A DNA stretch of 64,000 bases, taken from the NCBI RefSeq assembly GCF_004919685.1, contig NZ_SMYZ01000001.1:96145-160144 (forward strand), written 5' to 3'. Positions 45,447 through 54,484 of this stretch are shown piece after piece. How positions within the stretch are numbered: the first letter of the stretch is position 1; every line of letters starts with the position of its first letter. The notes under the pieces are model-generated. The model worked only from the letters and a program-made list of their open reading frames with translations. It had not been told where the DNA came from and did not search any database. Source of the stretch: Mesorhizobium norvegicum (GTDB taxonomy: Bacteria; Pseudomonadota; Alphaproteobacteria; Rhizobiales; Rhizobiaceae). The position numbers and the translations under genes were made by a program.

Positions 45447-46073
45447 TTACAGAAACAGCCGCAACTGGGTGTGAATGATCGAACGATAATCTTCGATCGT
45501 GCGGCGGCTCTCCGCTTCGCCCTCGGCAAGCGCCAGGCGCACCACGCCGCCGGCGAGCTGGAAGATCAGGAGAACCATGCGTTCGAACTGTTCGCGCTTC
45601 TCGGGCTCCAGCAGGGCGATGACATGGTCGCAGAACATTTTGGCTTGATGTCGGGTTTCGGCGATGTCGAGATTCTTGAGCGCCTTGTCGGCCTGGATGG
45701 CGTTCTGCAGATCCTGGATGGCCGGATCGCCGGCGACACGGCTGCGATAGTCGTCAAGCAGCCGGTCGGCGGCCACGATCACGTCCTTGGCCTCGCGGAC
45801 ATCGGCGATGATCGTCGTCAGCCGTGCGCGGCTGACCTCTGAAAACCGCTCGTAGAGCATTGCCAGGATCGCCGATTTGTTGGGAAAATAATGGTAGACG
45901 GTGGCGATCGGCCCGCCTGCCAGCATGCCGACCTCCTTCATGGTGACGGCGTCGATGCCCTTTTCACCGATCAGCCGCATGGTCGTCGACAGGATCGCGT
46001 CGATGCGTTCGCGGCTGCGTTCCTGCTTGGGCCTGCGCCTGGGCTCGGTCGCCATTCTCTTCACGTCCGTCAT
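45447..46073 (-). CDS. TetR/AcrR family transcriptional regulator
   Basis: This 208-residue regulator has a TetR-type DNA-binding domain (SRERIDAILSTTMRLIGEKG, then TMKEVGMLAGGPIATVYHYF). Its ligand domain has TetR_C-like helices and no recognised signature. It is divergent from an MFS transporter operon and probably represses it through the palindrome just before the transporter start. ATG 46073 is one choice; ATG 46055 six codons later is also possible. Confidence 0.86.
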   Translation of the reverse strand: MTDVKRMATEPRRRPKQERSRERIDAILSTTMRLIGEKGIDAVTMKEVGMLAGGPIATVYHYFPNKSAILAMLYERFSEVSRARLTTIIADVREAKDVIVAADRLLDDYRSRVAGDPAIQDLQNAIQADKALKNLDIAETRHQAKMFCDHVIALLEPEKREQFERMVLLIFQLAGGVVRLALAEGEAESRRTIEDYRSIIHTQLRLFL

Positions 46074-46143
46074 GCACCGATCTTTCGCACGGTTTCCAAA
46101 TTCCGGTTGACAAAAAATATGATCAAGTATCAGTTTCTCAAAT

Positions 46144-46160
46144 GCTGACAGGTTGTCAGC
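46144..46160. promoter_or_regulatory. Palindromic operator candidate before MFS gene
   Basis: GCTGACA-GGT-TGTCAGC is a perfect 7-bp inverted repeat with a 3-nt centre, lying 37 bases before the TTG start of the transporter and in the promoter shared with the divergent TetR gene. Confidence 0.65.
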
Positions 46161-46196
46161 TTTTTTGCCGCACGGCAAGGACGTTGGGAGGCGCCT

Positions 46197-47384
46197 TTGA
46201 CTTCGACAGATACCGGGCACGCAGGCAATGGCGACTGGCTGGTCGGCAATCCGACCGGCTGGCAGCTTGCCGCGGCCCTGTGGATCGGTTCGGTCGGCCT
46301 GCTCATTCTAGGCCTGCAGCCTGTGCTGCTCGGGGCGCTTTACACCGAGGGCCATGTCAGCGGCGATGAACTGGCGCTGGTCGCCACCGCCGAGATGATC
46401 GCCATTGCCATCGGTTCGGCCGTGGTGGCGATGCTGCTTTCGGCGCACAACATGCGCTGGAAAAGTGCCGTCCTGCTGCTGCTGCTGGCGCTGGCCAATG
46501 TGTGGACGGCCTATGCCGCAAGCGCCGGCACGCTGATTGCGGCCCGCGCCCTGGCCGGGCTCGCCGAGGGCGGTCTGGTCGCGGTCGCCACCGAACTGAT
46601 CGCCCGTTCGCGGCGCGCCGAGCGCATCGGCGGCTATTTCGTCACCATGCAGACGCTGGCCCAATGCGCGCTTGCCCTGTTGCTGGCGCTCTATGTCATC
46701 CCGGGCGCCGGGTCGGCGGGCGGCTTCATCGTTCTTGCCGTCGTCTGCGTCGCGTCGACGGCGGTCGCCTTCACCGTACCCGGTGACTATGCCGACCTGC
46801 CCAAGGAGGAGAACCTGGCCAATGTGCTGACGGTTCCTTCACTCACCGCGCTGCTGTCGGTCTTCTGCTACTTCATGTTCTTCGGCGCGGTCTGGGCCTT
46901 TCTGGAGCCGCTTGGCGCCCAATACGGCATCGATGGCCGCACCGTCGGCCTGATCGTCTCGGCCAGCCTCGCGGTGCAGGTCCTGGGCGCGATGACGGCG
47001 ACCGTGTTCGAGGCGCGCATCGATTATCGCGCTGCCATCGCCACGATCGGTGTCGTGGCGCTGGTCAGCTCCCTGGTTCTCGCCAGTGGACCTGGCCTCA
47101 CCACATTCTGGATCGCAGCCCTGGTCATGGGCTTCATCCTCTTGTTCATCGTGCCCTATCAGATCCGGCTGGCGATCACCGCCGACGAGACGCGCACCGC
47201 CGTGCTGCTGGTGCCGGCAGCCCAGATGTTCGGCCTGGCGATCGGGCCGATCGCCGCGTCGCTGCTGATCGACGGCAAGGATTTCCGGCCGGTGCCGGAA
47301 TTCGCCGCCGCCAGCGCCGTTGCCAGCGTCGCGCTGCTCGGTCTGTTCATCCTCGTGTCGCGGCGCCGCCGCGCCGTTGCCTGA
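46197..47384 (+). CDS. MFS transporter
   Basis: This 395-residue major facilitator protein has about 12 membrane helices in two halves. The central cytoplasmic loop is short (PGDYADLPKEENLANV). The TTG start at 46197 follows a GGGAGG site with five-base spacing; no better ATG exists upstream without crossing the operator. It is the first gene of a three-gene run with an FAD-dependent oxidase and a PLP enzyme. Export or uptake of their substrate is plausible, but the substrate is unknown. Confidence 0.82.
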   Translation: MTSTDTGHAGNGDWLVGNPTGWQLAAALWIGSVGLLILGLQPVLLGALYTEGHVSGDELALVATAEMIAIAIGSAVVAMLLSAHNMRWKSAVLLLLLALANVWTAYAASAGTLIAARALAGLAEGGLVAVATELIARSRRAERIGGYFVTMQTLAQCALALLLALYVIPGAGSAGGFIVLAVVCVASTAVAFTVPGDYADLPKEENLANVLTVPSLTALLSVFCYFMFFGAVWAFLEPLGAQYGIDGRTVGLIVSASLAVQVLGAMTATVFEARIDYRAAIATIGVVALVSSLVLASGPGLTTFWIAALVMGFILLFIVPYQIRLAITADETRTAVLLVPAAQMFGLAIGPIAASLLIDGKDFRPVPEFAAASAVASVALLGLFILVSRRRRAVA

Positions 47385-47396
47385 GCCGGGGGCGCC

Positions 47397-48677
47397 ATGT
47401 CGAACGGCTGGAGCAACTGGTCGGGCTTTGTTCGCGCCGAGCCGAAACTGATCGCCAGCCCCGCCGATGCGGGCGAACTGGGTGATCTCATTCGGACCGC
47501 ACCTGGCCCGGTGCGCGTTGTCGGCGCCGGTCATTCCTTCACCCCGCTGGTGAAATCCGAGGGCACGATCCTGTCCCTGGAGAGGCTGGAAGGGCTGGTC
47601 TCGCATGACGCGCAAAAACATCAGGCGCGGGTGCGGGCAGGGACTCGGCTCGGCCCGCTGATGCACATCCTGCAAGGCATTGGCCAGGGCCTGCCCAATA
47701 TGGGCGACATCGACCGCCAGGCGATCGGCGGCGCGCTGGGCACCGCCACGCATGGCTCGGGACCGACGCTCGGCGCCTATCACACGCAGCTGGAGACGGT
47801 GCAGATCGTCGACGGGCTTGGCAAGGTCCGCGACTTCAAGCGGGCAGGGGATCAGGACATGATCCATGCCATCGGCGTCGCGCTCGGCGCCTTCGGCGTG
47901 CTCAGCGAAGTGACGCTGAACAACATTGCGACCTACCGGTTGCGCCGCCGCAAATGGGTGCTGCCGATCGCCGACATGTTGCGCGATTTCGAGACGATGA
48001 TGGCAGCGCATCGCTCGGCCGAATTCTACTACATTCCGTTTTCCGGCTATGCGCAGTTCATCGCCAGCGACCACAGCGACGCAGCACCGACCCCGCGACC
48101 GCCGGAAGCGGATGAGGCCGGGTTAAGGACGCTGCGCCGGCTGCGCACCGGGCTTGCCTGGCTGCCATCGCTGCGCCGTCGATTGATCCTGGGCGCCATC
48201 GCCAAATTGCCGGCCGAGGACTATGTGCAGGACTGGCTCAACGTCTATGCCAGCGACCGGCAGACCAAGTTCAACGAGATGGAATATCATCTGCCGTTCG
48301 AGGAGGGGCCGAAGGCGCTGGCCGAGATCATCGAACTGACCGAAAAGCGTTTTCCAGAGGTCTATTTCCCGATGGAGGTGCGCACCGTCGCGCCTGACCA
48401 ATTCTGGCTCTCGCCCTTCTACAACAGGCTCACCTGCTCGATTGCCATCCACCATGACGCGGCGAATGATCCGCTGCCGTTCATGCGGGCGGCCGAGCCG
48501 ATCTTCCGCAGATATGGCGGCAGGCCGCATTGGGGCAAGATGCACAACCTGAAAGCGGCGGACCTGAAAAAGCTCTACCCGCGCTGGGACGACGCCATGG
48601 CGGTGCGCCGCGACATCGATCCGGAAAACCGCTTCGTCTCGCCCTACATTGCCGGCCTGTTCGGCATCGAGAAATGA
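47397..48677 (+). CDS. FAD-linked aldonolactone oxidase (D-arabinono-1,4-lactone oxidase-like)
   Basis: This 426-residue protein has an N-terminal FAD-binding PCMH domain (VVGAGHSFTPLV at residues 41-52, DIDRQAIGGALGTATHGSG) and a C-terminal ALO domain (YYIPFSGYAQFIASDHSD, RPHWGKMHNL). The GAGHSF motif has the His to which FAD is often attached in this family. Such enzymes oxidise aldonolactones or alditols with oxygen. It lies 12 bases after the MFS gene, and its stop overlaps the next start (ATGA). The actual sugar substrate is unknown. Confidence 0.88.
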   Translation: MSNGWSNWSGFVRAEPKLIASPADAGELGDLIRTAPGPVRVVGAGHSFTPLVKSEGTILSLERLEGLVSHDAQKHQARVRAGTRLGPLMHILQGIGQGLPNMGDIDRQAIGGALGTATHGSGPTLGAYHTQLETVQIVDGLGKVRDFKRAGDQDMIHAIGVALGAFGVLSEVTLNNIATYRLRRRKWVLPIADMLRDFETMMAAHRSAEFYYIPFSGYAQFIASDHSDAAPTPRPPEADEAGLRTLRRLRTGLAWLPSLRRRLILGAIAKLPAEDYVQDWLNVYASDRQTKFNEMEYHLPFEEGPKALAEIIELTEKRFPEVYFPMEVRTVAPDQFWLSPFYNRLTCSIAIHHDAANDPLPFMRAAEPIFRRYGGRPHWGKMHNLKAADLKKLYPRWDDAMAVRRDIDPENRFVSPYIAGLFGIEK

Positions 48678-49819
48678 GCGCCTATTTTTCCACCCTGTCG
48701 GATGCGCTGAAGGAAGCCGGCATCTTCCAGCCCTGCCTGCTGCTCGATCGCGACCGGCTGGACAGCAACATTGCCCTGGTAAAGGGAAGACTGGATCCTA
48801 GCCTTGCCGTGCGATTGGTCGACAAATCGCTCGCCTGCCTGCCGCTGCTTGCGCATATCGGCAAGGCGCTCGGCACCAATCACGTCATGACCTTCCATCC
48901 GCCGATCAGCGAGGCGGTGCTGAAGGCGTTTCCGGATGCCGATCTCCTGTATGGCAAGCCAATGCCGGTCGACGCGGCTAGGGCTGTGCTTTCGAAGGGC
49001 GAAGTGGCCTGGTCGCGTGTCTGCTGGTTGATCGATACGCAGGAGAGATTGGCGGAATATGGTGCGCTCGCTGACGAACTCGACATCGAACTGCGCATCG
49101 CTTGCGAGATCGATGTCGGGCTGCATCGCGGCGGCTTTGCTGATCCTGAAGCCTTGTCGAAGGCGTTGAGCGCGTTGCCATCCCACAAACGGCTGCATTG
49201 CGACGGTGTCATGGCCTACGAGGCGCATGCGCCGCTCATTCCGGGTCTGTTCGGCGGGCCGGCGAAAGCCTTGGCAAAGGCGTCGGCGCAGGCCACGGCG
49301 TTCGTCGCTTGTCTCGGCGCCGACCAGCGCCGCATCCTGAACATCGGCGGCAGCAAGACCGCGCTGCTTCATCATGGCGGCGTCGCCAATGAAGTGTCGA
49401 TGGGCTCGGCTTTCGTGCTGCCCAGCGACTTCGATACATCAGGTCTCGACGGCTTCCAGCCGGCGGCCTTTATCGCGACGCCGATGCTGAAAGTGGTCGA
49501 GCCGATGCTCCCCGGGCCGCCGGCCGTCACTCGCCTGCTACAGGCGCTCGGCCGGTTTCCCCGCAAGGGCTGCTACCTCTATGGCGGCAAATGGATGGCC
49601 GAGCCGGTGTTCCCCGAAGGCATGAAGACGAACGGCCTGCTCGGCCTGTCCTCCAACCAGCAATTCATGGGCCTGCAGGCCGATGCGACAGCAAGGCCTG
49701 GCGACTACGCCTTCCTGCGACCGACGCAGAGCGAGGCCGTGCTGCAGCAGTTCGGGTCGATCGCTGTGTTTTCCGGCGGCAGGATCACCGATCGCTGGCC
49801 GGCACTGCCGATGGCGTGA
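48674..49819 (+). CDS. DSD1-family PLP-dependent enzyme (D-threonine aldolase/alanine racemase fold)
   Basis: This 381-residue fold-type III PLP enzyme is of the D-serine dehydratase/D-threonine aldolase group. The N-terminal LLLDRDRLDSNI is followed by the Schiff-base lysine in RLVDKSLACLPLL (K51). Downstream segments IACEIDVGLHRGGF and ILNIGGSKTALLHH form the barrel and phosphate-binding region, and the C-terminal beta domain closes the protein. It acts on a D-amino acid or beta-hydroxy amino acid. It is translationally coupled to the oxidase, an unusual pairing whose metabolic sense is unclear. Confidence 0.8.
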   Translation: MSAYFSTLSDALKEAGIFQPCLLLDRDRLDSNIALVKGRLDPSLAVRLVDKSLACLPLLAHIGKALGTNHVMTFHPPISEAVLKAFPDADLLYGKPMPVDAARAVLSKGEVAWSRVCWLIDTQERLAEYGALADELDIELRIACEIDVGLHRGGFADPEALSKALSALPSHKRLHCDGVMAYEAHAPLIPGLFGGPAKALAKASAQATAFVACLGADQRRILNIGGSKTALLHHGGVANEVSMGSAFVLPSDFDTSGLDGFQPAAFIATPMLKVVEPMLPGPPAVTRLLQALGRFPRKGCYLYGGKWMAEPVFPEGMKTNGLLGLSSNQQFMGLQADATARPGDYAFLRPTQSEAVLQQFGSIAVFSGGRITDRWPALPMA

Positions 49820-49823
49820 TCAC

Positions 49824-50657
49824 CTATCCCTTCACCGGTATCCAGATCTCCAGCCCGCCATTGCCGCTGCGCGGGTCGAATTCGGGGCCGTAGCGTTCGA
49901 ATTCCGGCGCATCTGAAATCTCGTGGCCGGAGGCCGGCAGCCATTTGTTCCAGATGGTGTTGACCGTGCGGCGGATGGTCGAGATGTGTTCGCGGTGGGC
50001 AAAGACCGCATATTTCTGTGCCGGCACGCGCACCCGGCTGAATTCCCTGGGCAGGTCGGAAAAGTCCGACACTTCGACGCCGGCGATGTAGTCGAAATTG
50101 CCGGCATCGTCGCCGTTGACGCAGACGCCATAGGCGAAATTGCCGGTCTCGCCCGGAATGTTGCCGATATAGGGGCCAAAGCGCTGCCACTGCATCGGAA
50201 TGGCGGCGCTGGTTTCGCAGCTGTAGCGTTCGCCGAGGCCGGCGATGAGGAACGGCCGGCTGGTCTCGAAACGCGGCGGTTCAAGGTTGGCAAGAAAGGA
50301 CTGGTCCATCAGGATCGGCTCCACGAGGTCGAGCTTGTCGAGTGTGCCTTGCGCGCGCACCAGTTCCGGCGTGGTGCCGAACTGATCGCGGAAGGCACGG
50401 GTGAACGCCTCATGCGAGTTGTAGCCGGCATCGAGCGCGACGCTGAGGATGTCGGGCGCTCCGCCGGCCAGCTTGCGCGCCGCCTCGGTCAGCCGGCGTG
50501 AGCGCATGTAGCCCATCACCGAGCGGCCGGTGGCAGCCCCGAAAGCCCGCGTCACATGAAAACGCGACACGCCGCTGCTTTGGGCGACATCGTCGAGCGA
50601 GACCGCTTCCGGCAGATGGCTCTCGACGAACCACAGCGCTTTCTCGGTCGGGTTCAT
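49824..50657 (-). CDS. AraC-family regulator with GyrI-like effector domain
   Basis: This 277-residue protein has an N-terminal pair of AraC helix-turn-helix motifs (SLDDVAQSSGVSRFHVTRAF and DILSVALDAGYNSHEAFTRAF). A C-terminal GyrI-like/Bacterial-transcription-activator effector domain follows (residues about 120-277, FDYIAGVEVSDF, YAVFAHREHIS). This domain order is that of Rob/SoxS-like multidrug regulators. It is convergent with the MFS operon, 4 bases from its end. The ATG at 50657 directly precedes NPTEKALWFVESHL. Confidence 0.9.
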   Translation of the reverse strand: MNPTEKALWFVESHLPEAVSLDDVAQSSGVSRFHVTRAFGAATGRSVMGYMRSRRLTEAARKLAGGAPDILSVALDAGYNSHEAFTRAFRDQFGTTPELVRAQGTLDKLDLVEPILMDQSFLANLEPPRFETSRPFLIAGLGERYSCETSAAIPMQWQRFGPYIGNIPGETGNFAYGVCVNGDDAGNFDYIAGVEVSDFSDLPREFSRVRVPAQKYAVFAHREHISTIRRTVNTIWNKWLPASGHEISDAPEFERYGPEFDPRSGNGGLEIWIPVKG

Positions 50658-50930
50658 TTTTCTCCTCGCATTGGCCAGATCATGATGCCGTTCCCTGGCG
50701 CGGCCAGTTTGATCGAAATTGCGCATCCGGCGCAATCCGCGCCGATCCCGTCGCAGTTTCGCGCACCGATATGGCCCAAGACGTCAAGCGCTTCGCTTGA
50801 CAGCGCCAGGCGACACCTTCTAGAACGTTATATTATTACAAACTGCGAGCGTGCAATGTCTGCCTCCCTCACGTGGCCTACCCCTCCGTCCGAGAAATCC
50901 GTTGCGATGCGATCGGCGCAAAACTACGCT
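50658..50930. other. Intergenic region upstream of cobalamin riboswitch
   Basis: There is no gene. An AT-rich stretch near 50820-50845 (TTCTAGAACGTTATATTATT) is the most likely promoter of the riboswitch-controlled operon. The AraC promoter lies at the left side. Confidence 0.4.
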
Positions 50931-50937
50931 GAGGCGG

Positions 50938-51117
50938 TGATGGTCCCCGAGTCGAAAGGCGAGGGGTGAAAAGGGAACGCGGTGAGATCCCCAGGGATCG
51001 AGGCCGTGGCTGCCCCCGCAACTGTAAGCGGCGAGCAAAATCCGTGAATGCCACTGGCCGGCAAGGCTGGGAAGGCAGGATGGCGCAACGACCCGCGAGC
51101 CAGGAGACCTGCCATCA
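50938..51117 (+). ncRNA. Cobalamin (AdoCbl) riboswitch
   Basis: Core elements of the cobalamin riboswitch are in order. P1 TGATGG (50938-50943) pairs with CCATCA (51112-51117). Between them are the CCCCGCAACTGTAAGC segment (51013-51028), the GCCACTGGCCGGCAAGGCTGGG region (about 51050-51071) and the terminal B12-box GCGAGCCAGGAGACCTGCC (51095-51113). Adenosylcobalamin binding would switch off the downstream DUF1636/ABC importer genes, so the operon is most likely for B12 or corrinoid uptake. Confidence 0.95.
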
Positions 51118-51223
51118 GCATGGGTTGACCGGACGGGGTGTGCCGGGAGGAAACGCGAGTCTCGGTCTTGTCGGCCGGTTCGCCAGCTTCCTTCCGTCGC
51201 CAGTTTTGGAAAGTGACGGAAAG

Positions 51224-51619
51224 TTGGACGGCTCCATCCATCGCATCATCGTGTGCACGCTTTGCCGTGACCTTGTGACCGGGGTCAGGTCCGGGGAAGA
51301 CCTTTGCACCGATTTGCGCTCCCGACTTTCGGCCGAGCACGAGCCGGCCGTGGCGCAGGGCCTTGCGGTCGAGGGCGTGGCCTGCATGGCAGGCTGCTCG
51401 CGGCCGCTGACGGTCGCCTTCCAGGCGCAAGGCAAGACTGCCTATCTCTTCGGCTCCATCGACGCACGAGCCGATGTCGGTGACCTCGTGCGATTCGCCA
51501 GACTTTACGCCTCGCTCGCCGATGGCTGGTGCAGTTCCGGTCAGCGTCCGGCGGGATTGGCCGGCAAGACGCTGGCCCGCATCCCCGGTCCGGGCAATCC
51601 GGCGGGCAGCAGCAGATGA
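51224..51619 (+). CDS. DUF1636 domain protein
   Basis: The protein matches DUF1636, a small metal- or Fe-S-binding family: CTLCRDLVTGVR near the N-terminus, then VEGVACMAGCSRPLTVAFQA with paired Cys. DUF1636 genes are often the first gene after a cobalamin riboswitch, as here. The start is uncertain: TTG 51224 gives 131 residues beginning right before the conserved HRIIVCTLC, while an ATG at 51080 has a good ribosome binding site but lies within the riboswitch. The stop overlaps the next start (ATGA). A role in corrinoid handling is inferred. Confidence 0.75.
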   Translation: MDGSIHRIIVCTLCRDLVTGVRSGEDLCTDLRSRLSAEHEPAVAQGLAVEGVACMAGCSRPLTVAFQAQGKTAYLFGSIDARADVGDLVRFARLYASLADGWCSSGQRPAGLAGKTLARIPGPGNPAGSSR

Positions 51620-52404
51620 CCGTGGCGCTTCTTGAAGCACGTGACCTCTGCGCCATGGCGAATGGGCGGGATCTGGTCCAGGCGGTCAGCCTGTCGGTGG
51701 CCGCCGGCGACCGCCTTGCCATCATTGGTCCCAACGGCGCCGGCAAGACGACGCTGCTGCGCATGCTGTCGGGCATGCTGCGGCCGAGTTCAGGCGAGGT
51801 GAAGCTCGCGGGGCGCCGGCTGGACAGGATTTCGGCCGCTGAGCGGGCCCTTTATATCGCCGTCGTCGGCCAGACCGACCAGCCCGATCCGCGGCTGGCG
51901 GTGATCGACTATGTCGAGCTTGGCCGGGTCCCGCATGCCGGGCTGCGGCGCAGGAGCGAGGAACGCGATATTGTCGTCGACGCGCTGCGCCGGACCGGCC
52001 TGCTGCCGCTGCTTGGCCGCAGCATCGGCTCGCTGTCGGGCGGGGAGCGCCAGCGCGCCCAACTGGCCCGCGCCATCGCCCAGCAGCCACAGATCCTGTT
52101 CCTCGACGAGCCGACCAACCATCTCGATCCGCGCGCCCGCGGCGAACTGCTCGAACTCGTGGCCGGCCTTGGCATGACCGTGATCGCGGTGCTGCACGAT
52201 CTGGCGCTGGTCGCGCCGTTCGCCACCAGGGTGGCGGTGATGAACCATGCCCGTCTGCAAGCGCTCGCCGCGCCGCGCGAAGCGCTGACCCAGCAACTGA
52301 TCCGCGAGATTTTCGGCATCGATGTGCTGCGTCTGCGCCATCCGACCGAAGACCGCGAACTGACGGTGTTCGAGGTTCCAAACCGCGCCTCGCCGCCATC
52401 CTGA
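51616..52404 (+). CDS. ABC transporter ATPase, corrinoid/siderophore (FecCD) type
   Basis: This 262-residue ABC ATPase has Walker A GPNGAGKTTL, signature LSGGERQRAQLARA, Walker B ILFLDEPTNHLDP and switch His LHDLALVA. It belongs to the BtuD/FecE/FhuC class serving FecCD-type permeases. With the adjacent binding protein and permease under a cobalamin riboswitch, it should power B12 import across the inner membrane. Confidence 0.9.
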   Translation: MTVALLEARDLCAMANGRDLVQAVSLSVAAGDRLAIIGPNGAGKTTLLRMLSGMLRPSSGEVKLAGRRLDRISAAERALYIAVVGQTDQPDPRLAVIDYVELGRVPHAGLRRRSEERDIVVDALRRTGLLPLLGRSIGSLSGGERQRAQLARAIAQQPQILFLDEPTNHLDPRARGELLELVAGLGMTVIAVLHDLALVAPFATRVAVMNHARLQALAAPREALTQQLIREIFGIDVLRLRHPTEDRELTVFEVPNRASPPS

Positions 52405-52455
52405 TTGAAGTCGTTCCGTATTCGACCCAATCCCATCCACAAAGGAGCAACACCT

Positions 52456-53403
52456 GTGAAACGCCTCGCTTTTTCGCTCGCCTTCTCGCTGCTGGCCTCG
52501 ACGGCCTTCGCCTTCCCGGTCACAGTCGACAGCTGCGGCAAGCCGCTGACCTTCGACGCGCCGCCGAAGCGCGCCGTCATCCACGATCTCAACATGGCCG
52601 AGATGGCTTTCGCGCTGAAACTGCAGCCGTCTATCGTCGGCCTGACCGGCATCACCGGATGGTACAAGGTCGGCCCCGAGTTCAAGGCCGAGCAGGGCTC
52701 GATCCCGGAGCTGGCGCCCAAATACCCGACGCTCGAAAACCTCGTCGCGGTCGAGCCCGATTTCTTCTTTGCCGGCTGGTATTACGGTATGAAGCCGGGC
52801 GGCGAAGTGACGCCCGACACGCTTGCCCCGCATGGCATCATGACGCTGGTGCTGACGGAAAGCTGCGTCCATCTCGACAAGAGCCGCCCCGCCGCCTCGA
52901 TGGACCTGCTCTATGGCGACGTCGAAAAGCTGGGCAAGATCTTCGGCAAGGAAGCCGCGGCGGAAAAGCTCGTCTCGGGCTGGAAGACGCAGCTTGCGGA
53001 CATCACCGCCAAGGTCGGCGAGCGTAAGGGTACGCGGGTGTTCCTCTATGATTCCGGCGAGGACAAGCCGTTTACCGCGGGCAAGTTCGCCATCCCCAGC
53101 GCCATGATATCAGCCGCCGGCGGCGACAACATCATGGCCGATATGGACACCAGCTGGGGCAACACGGACTGGGAAACGGTGGCGTCGCGCAACCCGCAAT
53201 TCCTCATCCTGCTCGATTACCAGGACGGTGGCGGCTACAAGAAGCTGCTCGACTTCCTGAAGGCGCATCCGGCCATGAAGGAGACGGACGCGGTCAAGAA
53301 CGAGCGCTTCGTCGCCCTTCGCTATGCCGAACTGACGCCCGGACCGGCCAACATCGAGGCGATCGACAAGATCGCCAAGGCCATGCATCCGGAAGCCTTT
53401 TGA
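52456..53403 (+). CDS. Periplasmic corrinoid/siderophore-binding protein (BtuF/FecB type)
   Basis: This 315-residue binding protein has a Sec signal peptide (KRLAFSLAFSLLASTAFAF) and a helical-backbone FecB/BtuF fold (PPKRAVIHDLNMAEMAFAL, TLENLVAVEPDFFFAGW, PQFLILLDY). Two Cys (C25 and one in TESCVHLD) could form a disulphide. The GTG start at 52456 follows AAAGGAG. It captures the ligand for the FecCD permease encoded next; B12 is inferred from the riboswitch. Confidence 0.88.
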   Translation: MKRLAFSLAFSLLASTAFAFPVTVDSCGKPLTFDAPPKRAVIHDLNMAEMAFALKLQPSIVGLTGITGWYKVGPEFKAEQGSIPELAPKYPTLENLVAVEPDFFFAGWYYGMKPGGEVTPDTLAPHGIMTLVLTESCVHLDKSRPAASMDLLYGDVEKLGKIFGKEAAAEKLVSGWKTQLADITAKVGERKGTRVFLYDSGEDKPFTAGKFAIPSAMISAAGGDNIMADMDTSWGNTDWETVASRNPQFLILLDYQDGGGYKKLLDFLKAHPAMKETDAVKNERFVALRYAELTPGPANIEAIDKIAKAMHPEAF

Positions 53404-54419
53404 GCTTGCGCCATCCGGCATTTGCACTGGCCATGTTGGTGGGAGCGGCGGCGATCGCCGCTCTCGCTCTGCTGTCGATCGCCTATGGCTCGACGCTGAT
53501 CCCGCTGACCGACGTCGTTGCCGCGCTTGGTCGTGCAATCGGCTTCAGCGGGCATGACGTGTCCGGGCCGGTCGGCAAGATCGTCGTCGACCTGCGGCTG
53601 CCGCGCACCATCCTGGCCATCTGTGTCGGCGCCGGCCTGGGCGTCGTCGGTGCGCTGCTGCAGACGGTGACCCGCAACGATCTCGCCGATCCGTTCCTGT
53701 TCGGCCTGTCGTCGGGAGCCGCCGCCGGCGCTGTTTCCGTCATCACCGTCTTCGGCGACAGTTTTGGCATCTGGACGCTGCCCGTCGCGGCCTTCACCGG
53801 CGGCATACTGGCTGCCGGGGTTGTCCTGCTGCTGGTCGCGCGGGTGAGGGGGCAAGGCCCGGAGCGGCTGATCCTTGCCGGCCTTGCCGTGTCGTTCATG
53901 TTCACCGCCTTGACCAACTATCTGGTCTTTGCCGGCGACCAGCGCGCCGCCCACTCGGTGCTGTTCTGGACGATGGGCGGCCTTGGCCTGGCACGCTGGG
54001 ACAATATCTGGCTCGGGGCACTGGGGGCGGGCACCATTCTGGCTTACGCGCTGTGGAACCACCGCCGGCTCGATGCCTTCCTGGCCGGCGAAAATGCCGC
54101 CGAAAGCCTTGGCGTGCCGGTGGCGCGCATGCGCAGGACGACGTTTCTCGTCGCCGCCTTCTCGACGGCGATCCTTGTCTCTGTCGCCGGCGTGCTCGGC
54201 TTCGTCGGCCTAATGATCCCGCATCTGTCGCGGCCGCTGGCGGGGCCCTTGCATCTGCGCCTGGTTGCCAGCTGTGCCGTCTTCGGCGCGGTGCTGTTGC
54301 TGGCCAGCGATCTTCTGGCACGAACGCTGCTGCCGCCGCAGGAACTGCCGATCGGCATCATCACCAGCTCGGTCGGCGCGTTTTTCGTCGTCACCATGCT
54401 CATCCGCAACCGGCTCTGA
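53400..54419 (+). CDS. FecCD-family ABC permease
   Basis: This 339-residue inner-membrane protein has 9-10 helices and the FecCD pattern: DLRLPRTILAICVGAGLGVVGAL and TRNDLADPFLFGLSSGAAAG near the N-terminus, with LLPPQELPIGIITSSVGAFFF-like segment at the C-terminus. It forms the channel of the corrinoid importer. The TTG start overlaps the binding-protein stop by 4 bp (TTGA). There are no further import genes downstream; no btuB receptor is in the window. Confidence 0.9.
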   Translation: MSLRHPAFALAMLVGAAAIAALALLSIAYGSTLIPLTDVVAALGRAIGFSGHDVSGPVGKIVVDLRLPRTILAICVGAGLGVVGALLQTVTRNDLADPFLFGLSSGAAAGAVSVITVFGDSFGIWTLPVAAFTGGILAAGVVLLLVARVRGQGPERLILAGLAVSFMFTALTNYLVFAGDQRAAHSVLFWTMGGLGLARWDNIWLGALGAGTILAYALWNHRRLDAFLAGENAAESLGVPVARMRRTTFLVAAFSTAILVSVAGVLGFVGLMIPHLSRPLAGPLHLRLVASCAVFGAVLLLASDLLARTLLPPQELPIGIITSSVGAFFVVTMLIRNRL

Positions 54420-54484
54420 CTACGGTGGGGAAGCGCAGAAAACGCCATCAGATAGCCGCCGGAGTGGAGTTTCCAAACAGGCTC

